Source: Ewingella americana
GTDB lineage: Bacteria; Pseudomonadota; Gammaproteobacteria; Enterobacterales; Enterobacteriaceae
Assembly: GCF_006438725.1 (NCBI RefSeq)
Contig: NZ_RCZD01000002.1
Coordinates: 249,294 to 313,293 of the forward strand
Direction: 5' to 3'
Length of the DNA stretch: 64,000 bases
The notes beneath the pieces were generated by a model. That model was given only the letters and a program-made list of their open reading frames with translations. It had not been told where the DNA came from and made no database searches. A program made the position numbers and the translations under genes. This document shows, one piece after another, positions 26,974 through 36,302 of the stretch. Within the stretch, counting starts at the first letter, position 1. Each line of letters starts with the position of its first letter.

Positions 26974-28035
26974 ATGAGAATAATAGTTACAGGTGGGGCT
27001 GGATTTATAGGTTCAGCCGTGGTCAGAAAAATAATTGAAAACTCTAATGATGACGTCTTAGTGATTGATTGCCTGACCTATGCTGGTAATATCGAGTCGC
27101 TTGATAGTATATCTGATAACCCTCGTTTTATGATTGAAAAAGTCAATATCTGCGACCGTGAATCTATAGACCGTATTTTTTCTGAATTTGCACCCGATGC
27201 TATTATGCATCTTGCGGCAGAGAGCCACGTCGACCGTTCTATCGATTCACCCGGAAGTTTTATTGAAACCAATGTCATCGGCACTTATACCTTACTTGAG
27301 GCAGCCCGGAAATATTGGGGTAAATTGCAGGGCATGCAGAAAGATAAATTCCGTTTTCATCATATTTCAACAGACGAAGTCTATGGCGACTTGCATGGCA
27401 CTGATGATTTCTTTACTGAAACAACACCATATTCGCCCAGCAGCCCATATTCATCATCAAAAGCAGCAAGTGACCATCTTGTAAGAGCATGGCTAAGAAC
27501 TTATGGACTGCCAACAATCGTCACTAATTGCTCTAACAATTATGGGCCATACCATTTCCCAGAAAAACTTATTCCATTAATCATTCTCAATGCTTTGGCA
27601 GGAAAATCGCTCCCTGTTTATGGTGATGGTAACCAGATTAGAGACTGGTTGTATGTTGAAGATCATGCCCGTGCTTTATATAAAGTCGTCACCGAAGGTA
27701 AGGTTGGCGAAACTTATAATATCGGTGGGCACAATGAAAGGAAAAACATTGAGGTTGTTCAAACTATCTGTGAATTACTAGATGAGTTAGCGCCTCAAAA
27801 ACCCGAGAATATCAGTCACTATAAAGATTTAATTACGTTTGTCACTGACAGACCAGGACATGATATGAGATACGCAATCGATTCTTCTAAAATAGAAAGA
27901 GAACTGGGCTGGAAACCACAGGAAACATTTGAAAGCGGGATCCGTAAAACAGTTAAATGGTATCTGGAAAATAAAAAATGGTGGCAACGCGTGAATGATG
28001 GCTCTTACGCAGGCGAGCGCCTTGGTTTAGATTAA
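26974..28035 (+). CDS. rmlB: dTDP-glucose 4,6-dehydratase
   Basis: Second step of dTDP-L-rhamnose synthesis, cytoplasmic and NAD-dependent. It has the [13 protein letters not shown] Rossmann motif near the N terminus, the STDEVYGD catalytic Thr/Asp/Glu triad and [12 protein letters not shown] with catalytic Tyr and Lys. The start at ATG 26974 follows AAGGGG; an in-frame GTG lies at 26968. Length 353 residues. Gene order rmlBACD and short gaps show one operon. Confidence 0.97.
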   Translation: MRIIVTGGAGFIGSAVVRKIIENSNDDVLVIDCLTYAGNIESLDSISDNPRFMIEKVNICDRESIDRIFSEFAPDAIMHLAAESHVDRSIDSPGSFIETNVIGTYTLLEAARKYWGKLQGMQKDKFRFHHISTDEVYGDLHGTDDFFTETTPYSPSSPYSSSKAASDHLVRAWLRTYGLPTIVTNCSNNYGPYHFPEKLIPLIILNALAGKSLPVYGDGNQIRDWLYVEDHARALYKVVTEGKVGETYNIGGHNERKNIEVVQTICELLDELAPQKPENISHYKDLITFVTDRPGHDMRYAIDSSKIERELGWKPQETFESGIRKTVKWYLENKKWWQRVNDGSYAGERLGLD

Positions 28036-28051
28036 AATAGGTCACATAAAT

Positions 28052-28921
28052 ATGAAAGGTATTATTTTAGCAGGTGGTTCTGGTTCGAGATTATATCCCA
28101 TCACTCGCGGCATATCAAAACAATTAATGCCAATTTATGATAAACCAATGATTTATTATCCTATATCCGTGCTTATGCTTGCAGGCATTAAAGATATATT
28201 GATCATTTCAACGCCCGAAGACTTACCATCATTTCAGCGTTTACTTGGCGATGGTAGCCAGTTTGGCATCAATTTTAGTTATAAAATTCAACCCAGTCCA
28301 GACGGTTTGGCACAAGCTTTTCTCATTGGTGAAGAGTTCATTAACGGCGAGCGTTGTGCACTTGCACTCGGTGATAACATTTATTTCGGTCAAAGCTTTA
28401 GCCAGCAACTAGAAACTGTCACCAATCGAAAAGTTGGAGCAACCGTGTTTGGATATCAGGTTATGGATCCTGAACGGTTTGGCGTTGTTGAATTTGATAA
28501 AAATTTCCGCGCAATTTCTATCGAAGAGAAACCTATAAAACCAAAATCTAACTGGGCGGTGACCGGGCTCTATTTCTATGACAGCAATGTTGTTGATATG
28601 GTGAGGGAAATAAAACCTTCCAGTCGTGGTGAGCTTGAAATAACGACATTAAATGAAATGTATATGAATCAGGGTTTGCTCAACGTTGAATTATTAGGCC
28701 GCGGGTTTGCCTGGCTAGATACAGGCACTCACGAAAGTTTACTTGAAGCATCGCTATTTATTCACACCATAGAAAAAAGACAAGGTTTTAAAGTTGCCTG
28801 CTTAGAAGAAATTGCTTTTGGCAAAAAATGGATCAGTAGAGAACAGGTTCTAGAGCAAGCCAAGCCATTGTTGAAAACTGGCTATGGCCAATATCTGAAG
28901 CAGCTCCTTGAGGAAAAATAA
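28052..28921 (+). CDS. rmlA: Glucose-1-phosphate thymidylyltransferase
   Basis: First step of dTDP-L-rhamnose synthesis (Glc-1-P + dTTP to dTDP-Glc + PPi). It carries the nucleotidyltransferase signature [20 protein letters not shown] at residues 8-27 (the common variant is GGSGTRLYP), the ALGDNIYFG region and the [14 protein letters not shown] motif. The length of 289 residues is typical. It is 16 bp after rmlB and 1 bp from rmlC. Confidence 0.97.
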   Translation: MKGIILAGGSGSRLYPITRGISKQLMPIYDKPMIYYPISVLMLAGIKDILIISTPEDLPSFQRLLGDGSQFGINFSYKIQPSPDGLAQAFLIGEEFINGERCALALGDNIYFGQSFSQQLETVTNRKVGATVFGYQVMDPERFGVVEFDKNFRAISIEEKPIKPKSNWAVTGLYFYDSNVVDMVREIKPSSRGELEITTLNEMYMNQGLLNVELLGRGFAWLDTGTHESLLEASLFIHTIEKRQGFKVACLEEIAFGKKWISREQVLEQAKPLLKTGYGQYLKQLLEEK

Positions 28922-28922
28922 A

Positions 28923-29459
28923 ATGAACGTTATTAATACTAAAATTGCTGGGGTTAAGATTATCCAGACGAAAGTATTTGGTGACGAACGCGGCTTCTTT
29001 CTTGAGACTTACGAAAAAAACCGCTATCAGAAAATGTTAAATACTGATCTGGAATTTGTTCAGGATAACCACTCTCGCTCGTCAAAAGGTGTACTGCGCG
29101 GTTTACATTTTCAAACAGAGAACCCTCAGGGTAAATTAGTTCGAGTTGTTCGTGGTGAGGTATTTGATGTTGCGGTTGATATCCGTCCTGACTCGCCCAC
29201 TTATGGTGAATGGGAAAGCGTGATCCTCTCTGAAGAGAACAAGGTCCAATTCTGGATCCCGCCAGGTCTGGCTCATGGTTTCGTCGTATTGACGGATTTT
29301 GCAGATTTTGAATATAAATGTACCGAATTTTATAATCCAAAATTTGAAAAATGTATTCTATGGAACGACCCGGATATTGATATCAATTGGCCTGTCGAAG
29401 CACCTTTGTTATCAGAAAAAGATAAGTCAGGAGTGAGATTAAAGGAGCTGAAGCAATGA
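28923..29459 (+). CDS. rmlC: dTDP-4-dehydrorhamnose 3,5-epimerase
   Basis: Third step of dTDP-L-rhamnose synthesis, a cupin-fold epimerase. ATG 28923 follows GAGGAAAAATAAA within the rmlA end and gives 178 residues. The signature QDNHSRSSKGVLRGLHFQ holds the catalytic His; PPGLAHGFVVL and YKCTEFYNP are typical. It overlaps rmlD by ATGA. Confidence 0.97.
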   Translation: MNVINTKIAGVKIIQTKVFGDERGFFLETYEKNRYQKMLNTDLEFVQDNHSRSSKGVLRGLHFQTENPQGKLVRVVRGEVFDVAVDIRPDSPTYGEWESVILSEENKVQFWIPPGLAHGFVVLTDFADFEYKCTEFYNPKFEKCILWNDPDIDINWPVEAPLLSEKDKSGVRLKELKQ

Positions 29460-30307
29460 AAATTTTGCTTACTGGCTCAAATGGCCAGCTAGGACTTTGC
29501 TTTCAGGATCGTATTCCAGAAGGTTGGACTCTCCAAGCCACGGATTCTGAGGAATTAGATATCACAGACAGAAACAAAGTATTTTCGTCTGTTAGTGATT
29601 ATAGACCTGACGTTATTGTCAATGCAGCAGCATACACTGCAGTGGATAAAGCCGAAACTAATGCCGGAATTGCGGCTTTAGTTAACGCTGTTGGCCCTGA
29701 AAATCTGGCCATTGCAGCTAAAGAAATCGGTGCAATGTTTTTCCATATATCGACTGACTATGTTTTTGACGGGACAAGTAAGACTCCTTATCTGGAAACG
29801 GATAAAACGAATCCGTTGGGAGTTTATGGCAAGACTAAGCTTGATGGCGAGATAGCGGTTTTGGATGTTCTCCCGGAGGCGATTGTCATCAGGACTGCCT
29901 GGGTATTTAGCGAGTATGGAAATAATTTTGTCAAAACGATGCTTCGTCTTAGTACTAATGCCGAAGAGTTGCGGGTAATTGACGATCAGAGAGGATGTCC
30001 AACTTATGCCGGCGATATTGCACAAGCTATCATCGATATGATCCGGATTAAGCCTGAAGGTGGAATATATAATTTCTGCGGTGATGTTGAGGTTTCATGG
30101 TGTCAATTCGCAAAAACCATTTTTGACAAAGCTTTGGAACATGGAAAAATACATGTGTTACCTCGGATTAAGCCCATTGATACCACTGACTATCCGACAG
30201 CAGCAGTGAGGCCGATGTACTCATCCCTGGATGGAAGAAAGATAGAGAATATAGGCATCAGTTTATCTAAGTGGCAATATTCGCTATCAGAGGTATTGAA
30301 AAAATAA
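29456..30307 (+). CDS. rmlD: dTDP-4-dehydrorhamnose reductase
   Basis: The final NADPH-dependent step to dTDP-L-rhamnose. A GSNGQLG nucleotide motif lies near the N terminus, and STDYVFDG and YGKTKLDGE contain the SDR catalytic Thr, Tyr and Lys. It has 283 residues and starts inside the rmlC stop codon. It closes the rml set, after which AT-rich transferase genes begin. Confidence 0.97.
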   Translation: MKILLTGSNGQLGLCFQDRIPEGWTLQATDSEELDITDRNKVFSSVSDYRPDVIVNAAAYTAVDKAETNAGIAALVNAVGPENLAIAAKEIGAMFFHISTDYVFDGTSKTPYLETDKTNPLGVYGKTKLDGEIAVLDVLPEAIVIRTAWVFSEYGNNFVKTMLRLSTNAEELRVIDDQRGCPTYAGDIAQAIIDMIRIKPEGGIYNFCGDVEVSWCQFAKTIFDKALEHGKIHVLPRIKPIDTTDYPTAAVRPMYSSLDGRKIENIGISLSKWQYSLSEVLKK

Positions 30308-30456
30308 AGCTATTTTGATTAATTATTTATAGGTTAATCCTAATAGTTACAAATATTGCTGGTGTGAAAATCTATTTTCATGTTTCCAGGGAAAAGTTCA
30401 TCATATTCATATTCACTTTAAAATTACCACCAGTGATATTTGTAGAGAGACTTCAT

Positions 30457-31311
30457 ATGATTGAGCAATCGTCCAAGGTTAGCGTGTATATTTCTACACA
30501 TAATCGTTTAGACAGACTAAAACGCGCTTTGAACTCTGTAGTAAATCAAGATTATAATAACATAGAGATTTTGGTTTGTGATGATGCATCATCTGATGGT
30601 ACCTATGATTATATGACTGAACGAGCTACCAAAGACCCCAGAATTATTTACCTCAGAAATGAAAATAATAAAGGGGCATGTGCAACAAGAAATTTGGGAA
30701 TATTCTATGCAACGGGTAAATTTATTACAGGCCTTGATGATGATGATGAATTCACTTCAGATAGGATATCCAATTTCTTGAACTCTTGGGATGATCGCTA
30801 TTCATTCATTTGTTGCAATTTCATAAATAGATATCCGAACATAAATGATAAAGCATACTATGCAACTCATAATAAAGCTTTGATATTTGATCATAAAAAA
30901 ATATTGTTTGAAAATGAAGCATCAAATCAAATATTCACGTTAACTTCAAGATTAAAAGATATCGGAGGTTTTGATGTTTCAGTTAGAAGATTGCAGGATT
31001 GGGATACCTGGTTAAGACTATCATTCACCTTTGGGAATTTTGTTAGACTGCCGCACGTTACTTATATAATGAACCATGATCATTTACCCACGGAGAACAG
31101 AGTATCCAGGGAATATAAAATAACTGATGCACTTCTGGAATTAGTTCATCGCAACCATTTTATATATTCTAAAAAAGAAAAAGAGTATATGTTTTTTTTA
31201 GTTTCTACAATGCAAAAAAACGCCGACTTCAAAAGTAGCATTTACTGGTCAATTAAAAATATGAACGTGAAGTTTTTCATAAAATACCTTCTGCAATACA
31301 CTCACCAGTAA
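30457..31311 (+). CDS. GT2 glycosyltransferase
   Basis: ATG 30457 (MIEQSSKVSVYISTHNRLDRL) is preceded by GAGAGA and is the best start; the frame is open upstream from 30364. Its 284 residues form a GT-A fold. The VCDDASSDGTYDYM donor motif comes first, then GLDDDDEF with the metal-binding DxD, then a C-terminal acceptor domain (RLQDWDTWLRLS). Sugar and linkage cannot be read. It is one of four family-2 transferases in the EPS locus, which implies an oligosaccharide repeat of about five sugars with WbaP priming. Confidence 0.87.
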   Translation: MIEQSSKVSVYISTHNRLDRLKRALNSVVNQDYNNIEILVCDDASSDGTYDYMTERATKDPRIIYLRNENNKGACATRNLGIFYATGKFITGLDDDDEFTSDRISNFLNSWDDRYSFICCNFINRYPNINDKAYYATHNKALIFDHKKILFENEASNQIFTLTSRLKDIGGFDVSVRRLQDWDTWLRLSFTFGNFVRLPHVTYIMNHDHLPTENRVSREYKITDALLELVHRNHFIYSKKEKEYMFFLVSTMQKNADFKSSIYWSIKNMNVKFFIKYLLQYTHQ

Positions 31312-31366
31312 ATCCCGCTAACTTCATTTGATTTTAATGTTTCTAATAACTTTAAGGCGTAGTAGT

Positions 31367-32323
31367 ATGAAAAAAGTAAATGTCATTCTTGCTGCATATA
31401 ATGGCGAACAATTCATAAGAGAGCAAATAGACTCTATAATTGAAAATTTCAGTAAGTTAGAATCTAATGCCTATGAATTTAAGATCATTATTTCTGATGA
31501 TTCATCTTGTGACAGAACATCTGAAATAATCAATCAATATAGCATTGCAGATCAAAGAGTGATTTTATTAGACAGTGAAAAAAAAGGGGGTGTTAGAGAG
31601 AACTTTAAACACCTAATAATGAATACTGATGCCGATTATGTTTTTTTTAGCGATCAGGATGACTTTTGGCTACCTAATAAAATTGAACTGTTTTTAACGA
31701 GATTTAGTGAAATTGAAAAGAATTTTAATGGCCCGATTATGGTTCATTCAGATCTGAGCGTCGTTAATGAAGAACTTTTTCCTATCAATAACTCTATGTT
31801 CGAATACCAAAACATTAATAAAAAACCTACTTTCCCTGAGTTATTAGTTAGTAACTCTGTCACTGGCTGTGTCATGGCATGTAATAAACATCTAATAGAT
31901 ATTGCAAAAAAAAGCTCTATTGATGAATCAATTATGCATGACTGGTATTTAGCATTGATTGCTTCTGCATTTGGAATTATTGATTTTATTGATTGCCCGT
32001 TGATTCTTTATCGTCAACATAGTGCTAATCAGGTTGGTGCAAAATCATTTTCCATCAAAGCACTGCTTGGTAGTGAAGGGATTCCAAAGAAAATTTTTGA
32101 CCTAAGGTTGTCTGTGCTGAAAACAAGAAAGCAGGCTGAAATATTCCACAGGGATTTTTCAGAAACAATGATTAACGTAAATAAAGAATACCTTGAGACT
32201 TATATAGAGTCTTTCGATCTGTCATTTTCATATAGGTTAAAAGCTTTTCTTTTCAAGAAAATAAAGAAAAAAGGGTTTTTACGTAATTTATTTTTTTTCG
32301 CTTTTTATGTCGTAAAGATATGA
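31367..32323 (+). CDS. GT2 glycosyltransferase
   Basis: ATG 31367 (MKKVNVILAAYNGEQFIREQID) follows AAGGCG; the frame extends upstream from a TTG at 31328. The 318-residue GT-A enzyme has SDDSSCDRTSEI, FFSDQDDFW with a DxD motif, and the late HDWYLALIASAFG. This pattern resembles rhamnosyltransferases of the RgpB/WbbL-like GT2 group that use dTDP-Rha, which is supplied locally. The substrate remains inferred. Confidence 0.85.
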   Translation: MKKVNVILAAYNGEQFIREQIDSIIENFSKLESNAYEFKIIISDDSSCDRTSEIINQYSIADQRVILLDSEKKGGVRENFKHLIMNTDADYVFFSDQDDFWLPNKIELFLTRFSEIEKNFNGPIMVHSDLSVVNEELFPINNSMFEYQNINKKPTFPELLVSNSVTGCVMACNKHLIDIAKKSSIDESIMHDWYLALIASAFGIIDFIDCPLILYRQHSANQVGAKSFSIKALLGSEGIPKKIFDLRLSVLKTRKQAEIFHRDFSETMINVNKEYLETYIESFDLSFSYRLKAFLFKKIKKKGFLRNLFFFAFYVVKI

Positions 32324-32365
32324 GCATATAAAAGTCATTCCTTATTGGTCATTGAGGGGCGAAAG

Positions 32366-33535
32366 ATGCCTTTATTTTTTGAAAGCACACTTCTACTTTT
32401 TTACTTTGTGATCTCCTTGGGGCTATTATTTCTTTCATTCATAAGCATTTTAATAAAAAATAAACAATTGGATTTCCTCTCTTTTCTATTAATATGCATC
32501 ATGATGACGTGTTTTTATGGATTGAGACCCTCAGGAACAGTAGATACAAAAATGTACCTCGATATTTTTAAACAACTAGCGGGTTTTGCTAATTTTCCAT
32601 ATGGAGTAGGTTTTTATATTTTAATGAAATCCATTAAATATATAGATAATACAAACACCGGTTATGTGTTTTATAGTTCATTATTTATTGTTTTGTTTTT
32701 TGCTTTGGCCGTATTCCTCTTGTGTAAAAATATGTATTACAAATCATTATGCATGATTTCATTATTTTTTAGCTGGAGTATGCTTGATCTATCGGCAAAC
32801 ACATATCGTCAAGGTGTTGCAGTACCATTCTTTCTCTTATCGGTTTATTTTTATAAAGAAAGAAAATTCTTTTGGTTCGCCAGTTGCATAATTATCTCTC
32901 TTTCTATGCACTGGGGAGCGACATTGATTTTACTTCTTTTCTTAATTGCTATGTTTTTCTCCAGGAAAATAAAGGTATTAAAATTAATTTCCATCAGTGC
33001 TCTGGCATTATTAACGGTTTCATTTTTTATTAACTTTAATTTTTCCGAGCTTGCCGCGTCGTCGCCATTGATTAACCAACTTCAAACGGTATTTGTCGGT
33101 ATAGACCTTCTATCGAAGATCAACTCATATTTAGGTGGCGCAGTAGATGGTGCGAATTTTTATGAGATGACAAGCCTTCAGAGAATATATTTCACCGGTG
33201 AAATATATATTGCGCTAATAGTCTGCGTGATATTTTTTATAACAAAAAAAGTTAACGATCCAATTATGTTGTCAAATAGTTTTATGACAGCATATTCTTT
33301 TTTTATTTTGGTTTCTTTGTATGGCATTGTTTTAATTTCAATGACTTGGTTTATCAGAAATTTTTATTGGGTTGTCCCAACGATACCAATTCTGTATATG
33401 TACATACTTAAATACATTGAAGACAATAAGAAAAAAAACCACTTACCTATTCTTTCTTTTTATTGTATCTTTTTAATTGCATTTAGTTGTGATACATTCT
33501 GGAGAGCTCCAATTATTACAGTATCTTATTTATAA
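32366..33535 (+). CDS. wzy: EpsG-family polysaccharide polymerase (Wzy)
   Basis: An inner-membrane protein of about 389 residues with about ten membrane segments and very low sequence conservation, as expected for a polymerase. ATG 32366 follows GAGGGGCGAAAG. EpsG-type hallmarks are visible: the FYGLRPSGTVDTKMY loop, TYRQGVAVPFFLLSVYFYKERKFFWF and MHWGATLILL. Wzy joins the lipid-linked repeats in the periplasm. No other polymerase candidate lies in the locus, which supports the call. Confidence 0.82.
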   Translation: MPLFFESTLLLFYFVISLGLLFLSFISILIKNKQLDFLSFLLICIMMTCFYGLRPSGTVDTKMYLDIFKQLAGFANFPYGVGFYILMKSIKYIDNTNTGYVFYSSLFIVLFFALAVFLLCKNMYYKSLCMISLFFSWSMLDLSANTYRQGVAVPFFLLSVYFYKERKFFWFASCIIISLSMHWGATLILLLFLIAMFFSRKIKVLKLISISALALLTVSFFINFNFSELAASSPLINQLQTVFVGIDLLSKINSYLGGAVDGANFYEMTSLQRIYFTGEIYIALIVCVIFFITKKVNDPIMLSNSFMTAYSFFILVSLYGIVLISMTWFIRNFYWVVPTIPILYMYILKYIEDNKKKNHLPILSFYCIFLIAFSCDTFWRAPIITVSYL

Positions 33536-33635
33536 GCTTGTATAATCAGTCTGTTTCTCTTGGTTTATTATATAAATATTGAAAAACCATCATGTTATAA
33601 TTAATCCACAATGAATGCTACTAATGGAGAAGAAA

Positions 33636-34871
33636 GTGCGCACATATAACTTATTGATACTTTTTATTTTCCCTGGATGTGTTTTCGGTGCCGACGTTAA
33701 TACATTAGGTAAAATAAATGTCACCAGTAACCAGTCAACGGTTAAAGCTGTATCTAATGGTGTATATGCTTCAGGTGATACATTTGGTATGCGTTCAAAT
33801 GCTGTTATTGCGGCTTTCAGTGCAAACCCTGATTCAAAGTTCAACTACCCTATTGTCGGTTTTAGTTATTTAATGCAAATGGGGAAATATTTAGATAGAG
33901 ACTCAGTTGGTTTATATGCTGACAATACCTCTTCACCTTATAAAAGGTGGGAGATTGTACACAATGTGACATATACACCAACATCATTTTCTGCTAAAGC
34001 ATATGACCTTATAAACATAAAACCTGGTATGTTAATTGATACAGTGAATACGCCTAAGTGGTCATCTTATGTTGTTGCTGTGCAAGATAGGAAAGTAATT
34101 ACAGCCGGATGGGTAAACACGAAAACGGGACACCTTGGAACTCCTGATAATGGAATTGATTTGGTGATCAATCCTATCACAAAGATTTGGGCTACAAACT
34201 TCAATATTTTTTTGCAAAAGAATGGGAGAGTAAGTAAATCCGTAATACAAGAGAATGCCCTTGTCAATAACAATATTACAGACCCTCAATATGTAAACGG
34301 CATTGACACGGTTATTCTTCCTCAGTCAAAATTCGGTGGTACTGCTTCGTTTTTATCTCGCTCAGCGAATAGTGGTGAAAAGCAGCAATGGAAATATGGA
34401 TTTCTTTCATTAGGCGCAATTAATAGTTTTGTTAGTTCTGATACAGGTGACAGATCACCAGAAATTAGTTTTCATGACACCTCCACGTCGGCTAATGGAA
34501 TGGTATTTGAAGGGAGAAACAAAGCCAATTCTATTCTATGGAAAAAAGAAGGCAAAGTAACCGCCGCAATAACCCCGGATGGACTAATTTCTCGATATGG
34601 TATGTTAACCTCACTAATTAAAAATGATACTGCCCTATCGACAGATTTCTCAAGATATATATTTAATAATGATAAGGTCATTGATATTACACTCCCCCCT
34701 GAAAAAGACATTACTTCTGGATATACGATTAAGCTCGTCAAAACTACAAATTACGATATAATAATAAAATCTTCCGATGAAACGAAAATAAACAAAAACG
34801 ACTCATTAAAAGTCAATGGTGTTTGGACAAAAGATATCTTCTTTTTCAACGGAGAGTGGTATTTTTATTGA
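33636..34871 (+). CDS. Secreted beta-rich protein of unknown function, tailspike-like
   Basis: A GTG start at 33636 is preceded by GGAG at the right distance (GGAGAAGAAAGTG) and gives a signal peptide (MRTYNLLILFIFPGCVFG) followed by about 390 exported residues; ATG 33615 is an alternative. The mature part is Asn/Ser/Thr-rich and lacks membrane segments, with beta-type patterns such as NGIDLVINPITKIWATNFNIFL, AITPDGLISRYG and IFFFNGEWYFY. These resemble phage tailspike/tail-fibre head domains, but I cannot identify a catalytic motif. It sits between wzy and a glycosyltransferase gene, so it probably acts on or binds the EPS in the periplasm or outside the cell. Confidence 0.6.
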   Translation: MRTYNLLILFIFPGCVFGADVNTLGKINVTSNQSTVKAVSNGVYASGDTFGMRSNAVIAAFSANPDSKFNYPIVGFSYLMQMGKYLDRDSVGLYADNTSSPYKRWEIVHNVTYTPTSFSAKAYDLINIKPGMLIDTVNTPKWSSYVVAVQDRKVITAGWVNTKTGHLGTPDNGIDLVINPITKIWATNFNIFLQKNGRVSKSVIQENALVNNNITDPQYVNGIDTVILPQSKFGGTASFLSRSANSGEKQQWKYGFLSLGAINSFVSSDTGDRSPEISFHDTSTSANGMVFEGRNKANSILWKKEGKVTAAITPDGLISRYGMLTSLIKNDTALSTDFSRYIFNNDKVIDITLPPEKDITSGYTIKLVKTTNYDIIIKSSDETKINKNDSLKVNGVWTKDIFFFNGEWYFY

Positions 34872-35073
34872 AAATATAAATATAACTAACCTTTATTGAA
34901 ATTTTCAAAAACATCATAACTCCCCATTGCAAATCATTAAATGACTTCATTTGATATCCAGAAAGAAATAAAGTTTTAGCTGACATATAACATTAATAAA
35001 AGCGACTTTATCGCTAATAAATGAAGACCAGGATGCGTAGTTGTCGTTTATTTATTATTATTTATGCAGAGAA

Positions 35074-35280
35074 CATATGTTCATGGCATCTAAAAATTCT
35101 GTTGACTATTTTATGGTAAATGCATTCCCCCCTGATAATTATCCAAAAATATCCTTCGACAGTTTTCTAATTCGTAGAAGAATCGACTGTGTATTAGAAA
35201 CTTCTTCTGTGAATTGCATAATAAATCGCATAATTCACTTTTATTATATAAATTCCTCAGCATTTGCAATGAGTACCTAA
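35074..35280 (+). CDS. Small hypothetical ORF in EPS locus
   Basis: A 68-codon frame beginning ATG 35074 (MFMASKNSVDYFMVNAFPPD), with AGAGA before it; the frame extends to 35041. No family is recognised, and its ORF may be the leftover 5' part of a larger gene lost from the serotype region. The surrounding 34872-35323 gap is AT-rich and otherwise empty. Confidence 0.3.
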   Translation, partial: HMFMASKNSVDYFMVNAFPPDNYPKISFDSFLIRRRIDCVLETSSVNCIINRIIHFYYINSSAFAMST

Positions 35281-35323
35281 ACCAATTATTTCCCAATCTA
35301 GTACGGAAGCCAAGGGTTTATTC

Positions 35324-36181
35324 ATGTGTAAGACAATACTGGTTGTCATTCTATACAATAAGACTTTGAAAGAATCGCTTACACTCAATTGCCTGATGAG
35401 TGACGCGTATGCCAATATCGATCTATTAATTATTAACAATGGTCCAAAACCTCTTGAGGTTGATGAAGATTTTATCCATACGCTTGGGTTCTTCGTTAAC
35501 GGTATTGAAACAAAAGAGTTCATTGACAATAAACCATTGAGTTGGATCTATAATAGTTTATTCAATGAATACCACGATTATGAGCGTTTTATTTTATTTG
35601 ATGATGATAGTGTTTTAAACAAAAATTACATAAAAAAACTTGATCAGTATCATTCCAGTGATATTGATCTGCAGATACCTAATATCCGAGAAAAAACTAA
35701 CGGTAAATTTTACTACCCTGCCCTCGATCAAATAGTACAAAACTTTAGTGATGGGGAAAAAATCAATCCTAAATACAGTGTGATTTCAATTGGTTCTGGT
35801 CTTGTTATCTACCGCTCTCTAGTAGATAAATTTGCTGAGATGAACATGGAGTTGTTTGATAGCAGATTTGCACTTTATGGTGTCGATTTTAGTTTTTTTA
35901 ACCGCATTGGATTGTTGAAAAATAAGAATATCAACGTTACTATTCAGGTGGTCGGAACCCTTAATCATTCACTTTCCAGAGTCGATGAATCATACTGCAA
36001 ATGGCGCACAACTGAGCGTCTCTACGATAACGTATTATCCATAAAATACTACTCTCGTAGCCAACTTACTATTTTAATACAAATACTTAAACTTTCCTGC
36101 AAACAGCTAGTTAAATTTAGAATATCAAACTTAGTACTTATCATTATAATTTTCATCAGGGGTAAGCATCCGCGATGCTAA
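35324..36181 (+). CDS. GT2-like glycosyltransferase
   Basis: A 285-residue protein beginning MCKTILVVILYNKTLKES. The FILFDDDSVLNKNYI segment provides a DxD motif, and LYGVDFSFFNRIG and NHSLSR are typical of EPS glycosyltransferases of the amylovoran AmsE/rhamnan type. It is a soluble or membrane-associated GT-A enzyme, with a hydrophobic C-terminal stretch that may anchor it. Sugar specificity is unknown. It is followed by the flippase gene about 120 bp downstream. Confidence 0.8.
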   Translation: MCKTILVVILYNKTLKESLTLNCLMSDAYANIDLLIINNGPKPLEVDEDFIHTLGFFVNGIETKEFIDNKPLSWIYNSLFNEYHDYERFILFDDDSVLNKNYIKKLDQYHSSDIDLQIPNIREKTNGKFYYPALDQIVQNFSDGEKINPKYSVISIGSGLVIYRSLVDKFAEMNMELFDSRFALYGVDFSFFNRIGLLKNKNINVTIQVVGTLNHSLSRVDESYCKWRTTERLYDNVLSIKYYSRSQLTILIQILKLSCKQLVKFRISNLVLIIIIFIRGKHPRC

Positions 36182-36302
36182 TCGATTATTAAAACCCATG
36201 ACAACTAACCAGACCATTGTAGTCTATTTTGGACACTAACATGACCTCCTCGTTTTATCAGCTGTCGACATTCGATGAGTCATAAAGAAGGATGATTTTT
36301 TG

